A stretch of 21,572 bases of DNA, from the IMG/VR virus record IMGVR_UViG_3300011113_000757, positions 1 to 21,572 of that record; one strand, given 5' to 3'. Origin of the DNA: a virus. Position 1 is the stretch's first letter. Each line of letters opens with the position of its first letter. The translations under genes were made by a program, and so were the position numbers. The notes beneath the pieces were generated by a model. The model did not search any database. It saw only the letters and a program-made list of their open reading frames with translations, and was not told where the DNA came from. Of this stretch, positions 13,827 through 19,815 are shown piece by piece.

Positions 13827-13911
13827 TGGAACGGGTGGGGCTCGAACCCACAAGGGGATTTCTCCTTCAATTTATGAGATTGATGTCTGCCACCGATACG
13901 ACTTCCGTTCC
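13827..13911 (-). tRNA. class II tRNA with CAU anticodon (Ile2, Leu-like or Met; identity open)
   Basis: An 85-base cloverleaf. The acceptor pairs GGAACGG with CCGTTCC, and the T arm is GTGGG-TTCGAGC-CCCAC. The anticodon stem is TCAAT/ATTGA with loop CTCATAA, so the anticodon is CAU. A 15-base variable region (AGGAGAAATCCCCTT) with its own short stem makes it class II, like Leu, Ser and Tyr tRNAs. The D stem GTC/GAC with G13-A22, A15-U48 and A73 is Leu-like. CCA is not encoded. Position 8 is A and 14 is T, the reverse of the usual U8-A14. The tilS-like neighbour suggests lysidine at C34 and reading of AUA. The amino acid cannot be fixed from sequence alone. A strong terminator follows. Confidence 0.8.
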
Positions 13912-13996
13912 GTATTTATCTTTTGGTTTGTTTCCTAACCACCAGATATTGTTTATCTTAGTCTAAGCCCTTAATAATTTACAATTTATTTTTTAT

Positions 13997-14191
13997 CTAT
14001 GATTTTGAAGATGAGTAGTTGTCAGCAGCCCAACCGGTACCCTTCAGGCTGAACGAAGTGCCCTTAGAGATGAGACGATTGTAAGAGAAAGTCTTGCAGT
14101 GAGGGCATTCTGCGCCCTTATCATCTTTGATAGATTGCTGAACTTCAAATTCTTTGTTGCAGACAGTGCAACCGTAATCGTATGTTGGCAT
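13997..14191 (-). CDS. FmdB-type zinc-ribbon protein
   Basis: A 64-aa protein with the FmdB/CxxC zinc ribbon: 'MPTYDYGCTVCNKEFEVQQS' gives CxxC (8, 11) and 'AECPHCKTF' gives the second CxxC (29, 32). The family binds one zinc and is often a putative regulatory or nucleic-acid-binding protein; its exact role is not known. The tail (35-64) is Ser/Gly-rich and probably disordered. It lies 7 bases after the stop of the 259-aa gene upstream and 85 bases before the tRNA, so all may be transcribed together. Confidence 0.8.
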   Translation of the reverse strand: MPTYDYGCTVCNKEFEVQQSIKDDKGAECPHCKTFSYNRLISKGTSFSLKGTGWAADNYSSSKS

Positions 14192-14198
14192 GATTCAC

Positions 14199-14978
14199 CT
14201 ATACAACAGGACAAGAAGAAGGAAGTCTAAAAGGCAGAGTAATCTTGCACCCTGTGTAGTCAGGAGAGCCAGGCTGTCTGTCAATCTTAAGAGATCCAGT
14301 GTGAGACACCAGCTTAGCTAGCTGTGGGTCTTTCACGACGTCAGAGAATCGATATTCGGCACCGTTGATCCAGCAGCGCTGAGCAACAAGCTGGCACACT
14401 TGAGAATAATCAGAGTGCAGCGCATCATGTGCAGTCGCATTAGGCTGGATCACGTTAACGCTCTTGCTGGCGATCGTCGATGCGGCGGGGTATCCCTTTA
14501 TGCCTTTGTAAGTGGGTCCCGTGAAGTGCCAGCCGTAGTTGCATGCTCGTTTTGGATTAAGCTCAATCTTCTTGTCCAAGATCCAATGCTTACCCGTAGT
14601 GGACACTAGACCCACCGCAGCTGTCAACTGTTTCGACACGGCGTTAGAGTGAGTCGTCATAGCACTCACGGTCGAAGAGATAGGCATGGGACATGGCCCA
14701 ATTTTTCTAACTGCAGAAACATACATCATGTCTGCGACCATCGCAGTTGGTAACGATGCATCGAATAGATCAGCGATCTTCTGCTCAAGATTTGCGGACA
14801 CATTGACTCTGACCCCTCCCACCAAAAGAGCGTCTTCCATCACGTGAAGCTTGACTTCTTTACCGTCGACGTAGTGCACAATTTCCGTCCACATTGCCTC
14901 AAAGTTACCTGCTAAGATCTGATCAAAGATGAAAATTTCTCTGCTGCTTAAATTTTCTGGGAATTGTGTCATTGTCAT
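14199..14978 (-). CDS. conserved-looking 259-aa protein, unknown function
   Basis: A soluble alpha/beta protein without signal peptide or membrane segment. It has a helical start, then 'KHWILDKKIELNPKRACNYGWHF' (130-152), then 'ATAHDALHSDYSQVCQLVAQRCWING' (181-206), in which His184, Asp185, His188, Asp190 and Tyr191 form a dense polar cluster. The C-terminus is a beta-rich 'GCKITLPFRLPSSCPV'. Such a His/Asp cluster could bind metal, suggesting an enzyme such as a hydrolase, but I cannot assign a family. The leader carries a GGGG hairpin and three overlapping TATAAT boxes. It heads the unit with the zinc ribbon and the tRNA. Confidence 0.6.
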   Translation of the reverse strand: MTMTQFPENLSSREIFIFDQILAGNFEAMWTEIVHYVDGKEVKLHVMEDALLVGGVRVNVSANLEQKIADLFDASLPTAMVADMMYVSAVRKIGPCPMPISSTVSAMTTHSNAVSKQLTAAVGLVSTTGKHWILDKKIELNPKRACNYGWHFTGPTYKGIKGYPAASTIASKSVNVIQPNATAHDALHSDYSQVCQLVAQRCWINGAEYRFSDVVKDPQLAKLVSHTGSLKIDRQPGSPDYTGCKITLPFRLPSSCPVV

Positions 14979-14999
14979 AGTAAAACATATTGGTTACTT

Positions 15000-15018
15000 C
15001 TGGGGGCTTCATCCCCAG
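15000..15018 (-). other. leader hairpin CTGGGG-N7-CCCCAG
   Basis: A perfect 6-bp stem (15000-15005 and 15013-15018) with 7-base loop, lying 22-40 bases before the ATG at 14978 on the minus strand and just after TATAAT boxes. It lacks a T-run, so it is not a normal terminator. A similar GGGG/CCCC hairpin stands before 11646. Function might be mRNA end protection or translation control. Confidence 0.4.
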
Positions 15019-15029
15019 TTTCACCTACG

Positions 15030-15045
15030 ATTATATTATATTATA
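15030..15045 (-). promoter_or_regulatory. three overlapping TATAAT boxes, leftward
   Basis: Read on the minus strand, TATAAT occurs three times in a 5-base phase (sharing end bases) upstream of the gene starting at 14978. Chance in an AT-rich repeat is possible. As -10 elements they would start a leader holding the GGGG hairpin. Confidence 0.35.
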
Positions 15046-15186
15046 TTAATTCAACGAATATGAAGCACTCGCTCGAGTCTCAATCTTCTTCTATCTTGCG
15101 TGTCGTATAAATAAACTGTACTACGCTTTCGTGAAAACTTGCAACAAAATTTGTCAATTAAAAATTCACAGAATAAATAAAGACAA

Positions 15187-15315
15187 ATGATTTTATCATT
15201 AGCATCAGGTTACTTCATTGTCGCAACAGCATTTTTTATCTTCATTGGTACGTTAAGCATTGATGGTTCCATAAAAAGTCTGAAAATAAGCCGTAAAAAA
15301 CCACATGCTAATTAA
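15187..15315 (+). CDS. small single-span membrane protein
   Basis: A 42-aa frame on the plus strand between leftward genes, 'MILSLASGYFIVATAFFIFI' followed by 'GTLSIDGSIK' and a basic end (KISRKKPH). One strong hydrophobic segment (residues 2-22) with a short positive tail suggests an inner-membrane peptide. The region 14979-15371 holds no other gene. It might be a small lysis-related or host-membrane-acting peptide; nothing proves expression, though 'AATAAAGAC' before the ATG is purine-rich. Confidence 0.4.
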   Translation: MILSLASGYFIVATAFFIFIGTLSIDGSIKSLKISRKKPHAN

Positions 15316-15371
15316 GAAAGTTTTATAAAGACAAACAGAAAAGATTCTGTCTATAATTCACATTAGAACTA

Positions 15372-15932
15372 TCAAGCGATCTCGTCAGCACATCCCCACT
15401 TAAGCGCGGCTTTCGCATCGATGTACCAATCCTGCTTTCTCTTGTAGACCTTTTCAAGCTTTTCTTTTGTGATCTTTGTGTTATCGAGTGTCATCTCTTC
15501 GATCTGTCTCTGGAGGCGTTTAGCTTCAACTAGATCTTCTTCCATCTCTGCAACTTTACCCCAAACTCCTGAGCTCACCTGGTGGTACATCATTGTACCG
15601 TACTTGTGGATCGATCGATGCGCACCGTGAATTGCGATCATGAATCCGCATGACATGGCACATCCCGTGACCACCGTGTTGACCGGCGTACCCTTTGACT
15701 TCATAATCGATAGCAAACCGAAGCACTGATAGACTGCGCCACCGTACGAATCGATGTGGATGACGATGGGTTTCGGTTTGTATTCCAAGTCGTGCAACTT
15801 GAAATATCCTTCAAGATACGCATCGTGTTCGCGAATCTCTAAGATCGACTTTGACAATGCGTTCATTGTGTCTTGGTCGACTTGTTGTGCTAGAAATAAA
15901 TTTCTGTTGAGAGGCTTCTCAAGGTTTGACAT
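15372..15932 (-). CDS. clpP: ClpP-like serine protease
   Basis: A 186-aa ClpP-family protein. The catalytic serine lies in 'TGCAMSCGFMIAIHG' (Ser94), the His in 'MMYHQVSSG' (His117), and the Asp in 'KRKQDWYIDAKAALKWGCADEI' (Asp168), all in the normal order and spacing. 'PIVIHIDSYGGAVYQCFGLL' (55-74) matches the oxyanion-strand region (canonical 'INSPGG', here 'IDSYGG'). ClpP forms a two-ring barrel that degrades unfolded proteins with a Clp ATPase, here perhaps the host ClpX/A. Phage ClpP-like proteins can also act in head maturation or host takeover. No neighbour decides between these. Confidence 0.9.
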   Translation of the reverse strand: MSNLEKPLNRNLFLAQQVDQDTMNALSKSILEIREHDAYLEGYFKLHDLEYKPKPIVIHIDSYGGAVYQCFGLLSIMKSKGTPVNTVVTGCAMSCGFMIAIHGAHRSIHKYGTMMYHQVSSGVWGKVAEMEEDLVEAKRLQRQIEEMTLDNTKITKEKLEKVYKRKQDWYIDAKAALKWGCADEIA

Positions 15933-15984
15933 AATAGTCTATTAAAGACTCGATGGAAACAAAAGTACATCTGTCAGAATTAAT

Positions 15985-16170
15985 TTAATCTTCAGCGTCT
16001 TCTGGTTCTTTTAAAGAATCTAGTTCAATGATCAAGTCTGTCATGAGATTCATGAGACGTGTCTTCTCTTTGGCAGATTTGCTGTTCTTTGAGGCAACTT
16101 TTCTCAATTGATTGATCTGAGCATTAATTGCCTCAAGCTGCTCAACAAGTTCTTCTTTTCGGGATGACAT
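15985..16170 (-). CDS. small coiled-coil protein
   Basis: A 61-aa protein, 'MSSRKEELVEQLEAINAQIN' with heptad-like Leu/Ile spacing up to about residue 55 and an acidic end (KEPEDAED). Entirely helical, no membrane segment. It lies 52 bases upstream of the ClpP gene on the same strand. An assembly, adaptor or scaffold role is possible; no family is recognised. Confidence 0.52.
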   Translation of the reverse strand: MSSRKEELVEQLEAINAQINQLRKVASKNSKSAKEKTRLMNLMTDLIIELDSLKEPEDAED

Positions 16171-16249
16171 ACGTCTTCCGAGCTTTAAGTATATTGAACA
16201 TGAAGAGAAATAGTTTTAAAAAACATTGAAGATTTTTAAGACTATGACT

Positions 16250-16423
16250 TTATTCAGAAATAAATTGTAAGCACCCTATCCAAATTTCTTTGAGCATCGT
16301 TCCATCACAATTCAGAAGATCACAAAGCTGATATGCGTCGTCAGATGTGACTTTGACAACAATCATGATGACTTGTTCGTTTAAATTTTTTGGATAAAGA
16401 ACTAAATCGCCGACGGCGAGCAT
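16250..16423 (-). CDS. small SH3-like protein (57 aa)
   Basis: A 57-aa frame starting 'MLAVGDLVLYPKNLNEQVIM', with 'VVKVTSDDAYQLCDLL' strands and the ending 'EIWIGCLQFISE'. It has the 'GDLV' turn near the N-terminus and a short final strand, matching the plan of 3004-3243, 4970-5224 and 18900-19196. Codon use is normal for the window. The ATG has no good ribosome site, so expression is likely but not certain. With the 39-aa plus-strand frame at 16446 it accounts for the stretch 16171-16554. Confidence 0.5.
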   Translation of the reverse strand: MLAVGDLVLYPKNLNEQVIMIVVKVTSDDAYQLCDLLNCDGTMLKEIWIGCLQFISE

Positions 16424-16445
16424 GTCTAGGCTATTAATTATTCAC

Positions 16446-16565
16446 ATGGACTTAGAACGAATATTTCAAAAATTGATAAATGCAATCCTAGAGTTATTTT
16501 TTAAAATTTCTCTTGGGTTAGCATTGTCATCAGCATTTATGCGATGGATCTACATCAGAGACTGA
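16446..16565 (+). CDS. possible small membrane protein
   Basis: A 39-aa plus-strand frame, 'MDLERIFQKLINAILELFFK', then 'ISLGLALSSAFMRWIYIRD'. The amphipathic first half and the hydrophobic stretch at residues 17-32 suggest a membrane-active peptide. It overlaps the end of the leftward lipoprotein gene by 11 bases. No ribosome site is obvious, so it may be chance. Confidence 0.28.
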   Translation: MDLERIFQKLINAILELFFKISLGLALSSAFMRWIYIRD

Positions 16566-16884
16566 TTGTCTCTGTGCTGTCGACCACATAGCTATCTGCG
16601 GGATTCTTGTGCGTAGGATCGCACACTGAGTCAATAGGCTCGTCTACGCATTCAAGTGGTATAATGATGACCGTCTTGGTCTTGTCGGGATTTTCAACAA
16701 CTATCTCTTGATAACCGCAGTCGTCAAAGCTTTGTTTGTCTTCGTGCACACCTGCACCAGGAGAAGATTTTTCTACTGACTTTTCTTCGCTGCTGTCTTG
16801 CATCGGTACAGAACCGAACTGCGTCATGCAAGCTGCTACAGTGACCACAAACGCTGCTGCTGATAATCCCTTTAAGAGTCTCAT
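16555..16884 (-). CDS. lipoprotein
   Basis: A 109-aa lipoprotein. ATG 16884 is preferred to an upstream ATG at 16932 because it places a signal peptide right at the N-terminus: 'MRLLKGLSAAAFVVTVAAC', with a basic start, a hydrophobic core and the lipobox VAAC. Signal peptidase II would cleave before the Cys, leaving a Ser/Glu-rich linker and a short acidic domain with three more Cys ('DDCGYQEIVVENPDKTKTVI', 'LECVDE', 'SVCDPTH'). It starts 4 bases after the stop of the isocitrate lyase gene, so the two are co-transcribed and perhaps coupled. Phage lipoproteins often act at the envelope, for example in superinfection exclusion; that role is a guess. Confidence 0.75.
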   Translation of the reverse strand: MRLLKGLSAAAFVVTVAACMTQFGSVPMQDSSEEKSVEKSSPGAGVHEDKQSFDDCGYQEIVVENPDKTKTVIIIPLECVDEPIDSVCDPTHKNPADSYVVDSTETISL

Positions 16885-16888
16885 ATTA

Positions 16889-18133
16889 TTACTTATTAAA
16901 CTGGTGTGATTCTGTGGATTCTTTGAGCGCAAGAGTTGAAGATTGTCCTCCGCTAATCACTTTGGAGACTTCGTCAAAGTATCCTGTTCCAACTTCTCTT
17001 TGATGCTTTGTTGCTGTGTATCCAAACTGTTCAGAGTCAAATTCTGCCTGTTGCAGTTCAGAATAAGCTGCCATTCCATGATCACGGTATTTTCTTGCCA
17101 ATTCAAACATTCCATGATTTAATGAATGGAATCCAGCAAGCGTGACGAACTGGAACTTATAACCCATCGCTCCAAGCTCACGTTGGAATTTTGCAATTGT
17201 TGCATCATCAAGCTTCTTCTTCCAGTTAAATGAAGGTGAACAGTTGTATGCAAGAGGCTTGCCGGGGAACTTTGCATGGATGCCTTCAGCAAATGTCTTT
17301 GCTTCTTCCAGATCTGGTGTTGATGTTTCCATCCATATCATGTCTGCATAAGGAGCATAAGCTAATCCACGAGCGATGCATCTTTCCATTGGAGAACCGC
17401 TAAGATAGTGGAATCCTTCGGGCGTACGCTTGTTTGGTTCAATAAACGACTGATCATATGGATCAACATCGCTAGTGATTAGATTTGCAGATTCAGCATC
17501 AGTACGAGCGATGATAATCGTAGGAACATCGCAAACATCAGCAGCAAGTCGTGCTGCGATTAATGTACGAATGAATTGTGACGTTGGTACGAGAACTTTT
17601 CCACCTAGGTGACCGCACTTCTTTTCAGAAGCAAGCTGATCTTCCCAGTGTACTGCTGCAGCGCCGGCTTCGATCATTGCTTTCATCAGCTCGTAGGCAT
17701 TGAGAGGACCGCCGAAGCCTGCTTCAGCGTCTGCGACGATGGGCGTCATCCAATGCTTATCGCTGTTTGGATTCTCCGCGTGGTCGATCTGCTCAGCTCG
17801 CAGAAGAGCGCTGTTGATTCGCTTGACGACGGCAGGCACGCTATTCGCTGGATAAAGACTCTGATCAGGGTAAGTGTTGCCTGATAAATTTGCATCAGCT
17901 GCCACCTGCCAACCAGAGAGGTAGATTGCCTCAAGTCCTGCCTTGACTTGCTGTACAGCCATTGCACCCGTTGAAGCACCAAGCGCATGCACGTAAGGCT
18001 TCTCATTAAACAACTTCCAAAGCCTCTCAGCTCCGATTTTTGCTAACGTGTGTTCTACTCGAGTCTTGCCGCGAAGACGAGCAACGTCCTCAGAACTATA
18101 TGCCCTTTTAATACCTTCAAATCTGTCTCTCAT
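16889..18133 (-). CDS. aceA: isocitrate lyase (glyoxylate bypass)
   Basis: A complete 414-aa isocitrate lyase. The catalytic loop 'KKCGHLGGK' (171-179, Cys173) and the metal site in '[12 protein letters not shown]' (131-142) are present, with 'NCSPSFNW', '[14 protein letters not shown]', 'EVGTGYFD' and the C-terminal '[10 protein letters not shown]' lid end. Length is close to the E. coli enzyme (434 aa). It splits isocitrate to glyoxylate and succinate; with malate synthase (not in this window) it bypasses the two decarboxylating steps of the citric acid cycle. The gene follows a virion gene on the same strand and precedes the lipoprotein by 4 bases. A TATAAT box lies 30 bases upstream. No frameshift or missing key residue is seen, so the enzyme is probably active. 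Likely acquired from a bacterium. Confidence 0.96.
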   Translation of the reverse strand: MRDRFEGIKRAYSSEDVARLRGKTRVEHTLAKIGAERLWKLFNEKPYVHALGASTGAMAVQQVKAGLEAIYLSGWQVAADANLSGNTYPDQSLYPANSVPAVVKRINSALLRAEQIDHAENPNSDKHWMTPIVADAEAGFGGPLNAYELMKAMIEAGAAAVHWEDQLASEKKCGHLGGKVLVPTSQFIRTLIAARLAADVCDVPTIIIARTDAESANLITSDVDPYDQSFIEPNKRTPEGFHYLSGSPMERCIARGLAYAPYADMIWMETSTPDLEEAKTFAEGIHAKFPGKPLAYNCSPSFNWKKKLDDATIAKFQRELGAMGYKFQFVTLAGFHSLNHGMFELARKYRDHGMAAYSELQQAEFDSEQFGYTATKHQREVGTGYFDEVSKVISGGQSSTLALKESTESHQFNK

Positions 18134-18163
18134 GTTGTTGAATACTATAGCATTAGTTTCAAA

Positions 18164-18169
18164 ATTATA
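18164..18169 (-). promoter_or_regulatory. extended -10 box before isocitrate lyase
   Basis: Minus-strand TG-T-TATAAT, 30 bases before the ATG at 18133. The base at the -35 position is AAAAAT, so there is no -35 element. It would separate the isocitrate lyase gene from the virion gene upstream and act as its own promoter. Confidence 0.45.
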
Positions 18170-18200
18170 ACATGATTAGAAAATAAATTTTTCTCGCAAT

Positions 18201-18599
18201 TCAACCAACGCCAGGATGTCCGTGTGATGCAGACAGTATCAAGAATTGTTTTTCTAGAATAGTAGTCAAACCGCAAAATAGTTGATAATCGACATTACTG
18301 CCAGCCGAACAAGAAATAAAAAGTAACGTGGTTCTAATTTCTTCACGAACAGACTCGCCTTTTCCAAGTGTAAAGTAATTACCAACATTAGACTTGAGAC
18401 CATTCTCTGTAAAAGAGATCGCTAGTTTATCTGTTACGTTAGTGCCTCGATTGACGATGCTTATGAATTTAGTCACGTATGGAAAACTGTAAGTATGCGT
18501 TTGACCTGCTGAAATGATGGATGAAGAAACATAAGGCAGCGCAGACAGCTGATATGCTGGCACTGAATATTCACCATTTGACGGCCAATGCAAAGACAT
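18201..18599 (-). CDS. virion structural protein
   Basis: A 132-aa beta-rich protein opening 'MSLHWPSNGEYSVPAYQLSA', with 'YSFPYVTKFISIVNRGTNV', 'FTENGLKSNVGNYFTLGKGE' and the ending 'LILSASHGHPGVG'. This beginning, middle and end resemble a family of small structural proteins I know from marine myoviruses. No signal or membrane segment is present. It is at the head of the leftward unit that contains isocitrate lyase. A capsid-decoration, tail or vertex role is likely; the exact place is not known. Confidence 0.68.
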   Translation of the reverse strand: MSLHWPSNGEYSVPAYQLSALPYVSSSIISAGQTHTYSFPYVTKFISIVNRGTNVTDKLAISFTENGLKSNVGNYFTLGKGESVREEIRTTLLFISCSAGSNVDYQLFCGLTTILEKQFLILSASHGHPGVG

Positions 18600-18697
18600 T
18601 CTAAAATACTCGAGGTTCAGAATAAGTATTAATACACTAACGGTTTGTGGTAAACTATGTCAGGATTTAATTCGCTAGATAAAGGTGGGCTTGGGGT

Positions 18698-18913
18698 TCA
18701 GTACAGATTCTGTGACACGACTTTTATGATCAAACCCGCACCGTTGTGCCAAGCATTCTGTGAAACTGTAGACCATTCTTGTCGAGTTCGCGTGGGCTCT
18801 TTTAGACAGCGTTCGATGGCTTTTTCTTCAGTTGAAAAGACACCCAAGAATTTCATGAGCTGATCTTGCTGATAAAGTAGCGAGACATAAATTATATTAT
18901 TATTTTGCATCAT
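18698..18913 (-). CDS. small protein of unknown function
   Basis: A 71-aa protein: 'IIYVSLLYQQDQLMKFLGVF' then 'STEEKAIERCLKE' and 'AGLIIKVVSQNLY'. The strand, 'gVFsteekA' helix, strand pattern resembles a small phage family that I cannot name with certainty. It overlaps the end of the gene upstream by 14 bases. Function unknown. Confidence 0.52.
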   Translation of the reverse strand: MMQNNNIIYVSLLYQQDQLMKFLGVFSTEEKAIERCLKEPTRTRQEWSTVSQNAWHNGAGLIIKVVSQNLY

Positions 18914-19196
18914 AGTCTATCTTGTTTAACCAAGTATTCGGTAACCAGCCTATCTCACCTGATTCTAACAATAACTTACAGAATCCCATTGAATAGAAAG
19001 ATTCAGGAGTTGAGATAACACCAATAACTAGACCGAGATCATTTTTATAAAATTTAGGTCCGTCTCCTTGAAGCTTACCTTGTTGCATTTCCGATGCCAT
19101 TGAGAAAGTCAAGATGAAACTATTATCAAAGTCGCCTTCAACCAAATCACCAATGTTAAATTGGTCATCCTTTAGATTTGTGTCTTCTTTCTTCAC
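18900..19196 (-). CDS. small SH3-like protein
   Basis: A 98-aa protein with 'DQFNIGDLVEGDFD' near the N-terminus, then 'YKNDLGLVIGVISTPESF' and the ending 'CKLLLESGEIGWLPNTWLNK'. It shares the GDLV turn and the '(l)lleSG.igWl....l' end with the other small SH3-like proteins of the window (3004, 4970, 16250). The start overlaps the stop of the upstream gene by four bases (ATGA type). Function unknown. Confidence 0.57.
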   Translation of the reverse strand: MKKEDTNLKDDQFNIGDLVEGDFDNSFILTFSMASEMQQGKLQGDGPKFYKNDLGLVIGVISTPESFYSMGFCKLLLESGEIGWLPNTWLNKIDYDAK

Positions 19197-19510
19197 CTGT
19201 CATCAAATTTGAGAATATCACAAAGATCGTTCATCACACTTCGATGAATCTCATCTATAATATGGTCCTTTGTGGGGTTATCAGTGTGCTTGAAAGCTCG
19301 AGAATAACCGTATCTGATTGCTCTCTCGATAGTATCATCTATGATACGATAAGCATCCAGTCTCACTGTAGCCCCTAGCTGCAACGACTTGTGCTGTTCT
19401 AAGTTGGGCGTTTCATCTTGAACCATGGTGCATTTTCCATCTACAAGTTTACACTTTCTACCAAGACGAGAACATCTATCACAAAATCCCCATCTATCGT
19501 GGGTTCGCAT
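19193..19510 (-). CDS. unknown protein with Cys cluster
   Basis: A 105-aa protein with 'CDRCSRLGRKCKLVDGKC' (Cys 10, 13, 20, 27), which could form a zinc-binding site, followed by a helical region ('RIIDDTIERAIRYGYSRAF', 'IIDEIHRSVMNDLCDILKF'). It lies 12 bases after the gene upstream and overlaps the SH3-like gene by four bases downstream. No family is recognised; a nucleic-acid-binding role is possible. Confidence 0.52.
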   Translation of the reverse strand: MRTHDRWGFCDRCSRLGRKCKLVDGKCTMVQDETPNLEQHKSLQLGATVRLDAYRIIDDTIERAIRYGYSRAFKHTDNPTKDHIIDEIHRSVMNDLCDILKFDDR

Positions 19511-19522
19511 GCCAGTATTGGG

Positions 19523-19771
19523 TCAAACTGTTTCTAGCTTGACTTCTTCTGAAGTGTCGTCAGTAACCTTGGGTGCAAATAGCTCCATCTTAGAGAGCTC
19601 TTCCCTAGCAAGGTTCATCATGTCCTCAAGAGAAGACTTTTCTTCTTCAACAAAGCGCCTAAATGCAGCGAGAAGAGAAAATTCTACATCGACGACTCTA
19701 CAAAGAAGATCTTGTCGTGTAGAAGAATTAACTTGTTGTTCTGTTTGTATTTGTGTTTGTTCAGTGCTCAT
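19523..19771 (-). CDS. small helical protein of unknown function
   Basis: An 82-aa protein opening with Gln/Thr-rich residues ('STEQTQIQTEQQVNSSTRQD') and continuing as one long helix ('FSLLAAFRRFVEEEKSSLED', 'LAREELSKMELF') with an acidic end. Coiled coil is likely. It heads the leftward run of three or four small genes. The start faces the rightward gene at 19816 across a 44-base gap. Confidence 0.5.
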   Translation of the reverse strand: MSTEQTQIQTEQQVNSSTRQDLLCRVVDVEFSLLAAFRRFVEEEKSSLEDMMNLAREELSKMELFAPKVTDDTSEEVKLETV

Positions 19772-19798
19772 TATTTGGTCCGATCTGAAGAATAATCT

Positions 19799-19804
19799 TA
19801 CAAT
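19799..19804 (+). promoter_or_regulatory. TACAAT box before the DUF5824-like gene
   Basis: TACAAT followed by AAAG, 11 bases before the ATG at 19816, giving a very short leader if used. It resembles the boxes at 534 and 3287 (TA[T/C]AATA[A/G]A). No -35 match. Confidence 0.3.
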
Positions 19805-19815
19805 AAAGTCCTATT

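Noticed and set aside
15106-15113. TATAAATA, identical to the T4 late promoter octamer
   Set aside because: A few exact copies are expected by chance on two strands of AT-rich DNA of this length, and only a doubtful small ORF follows.
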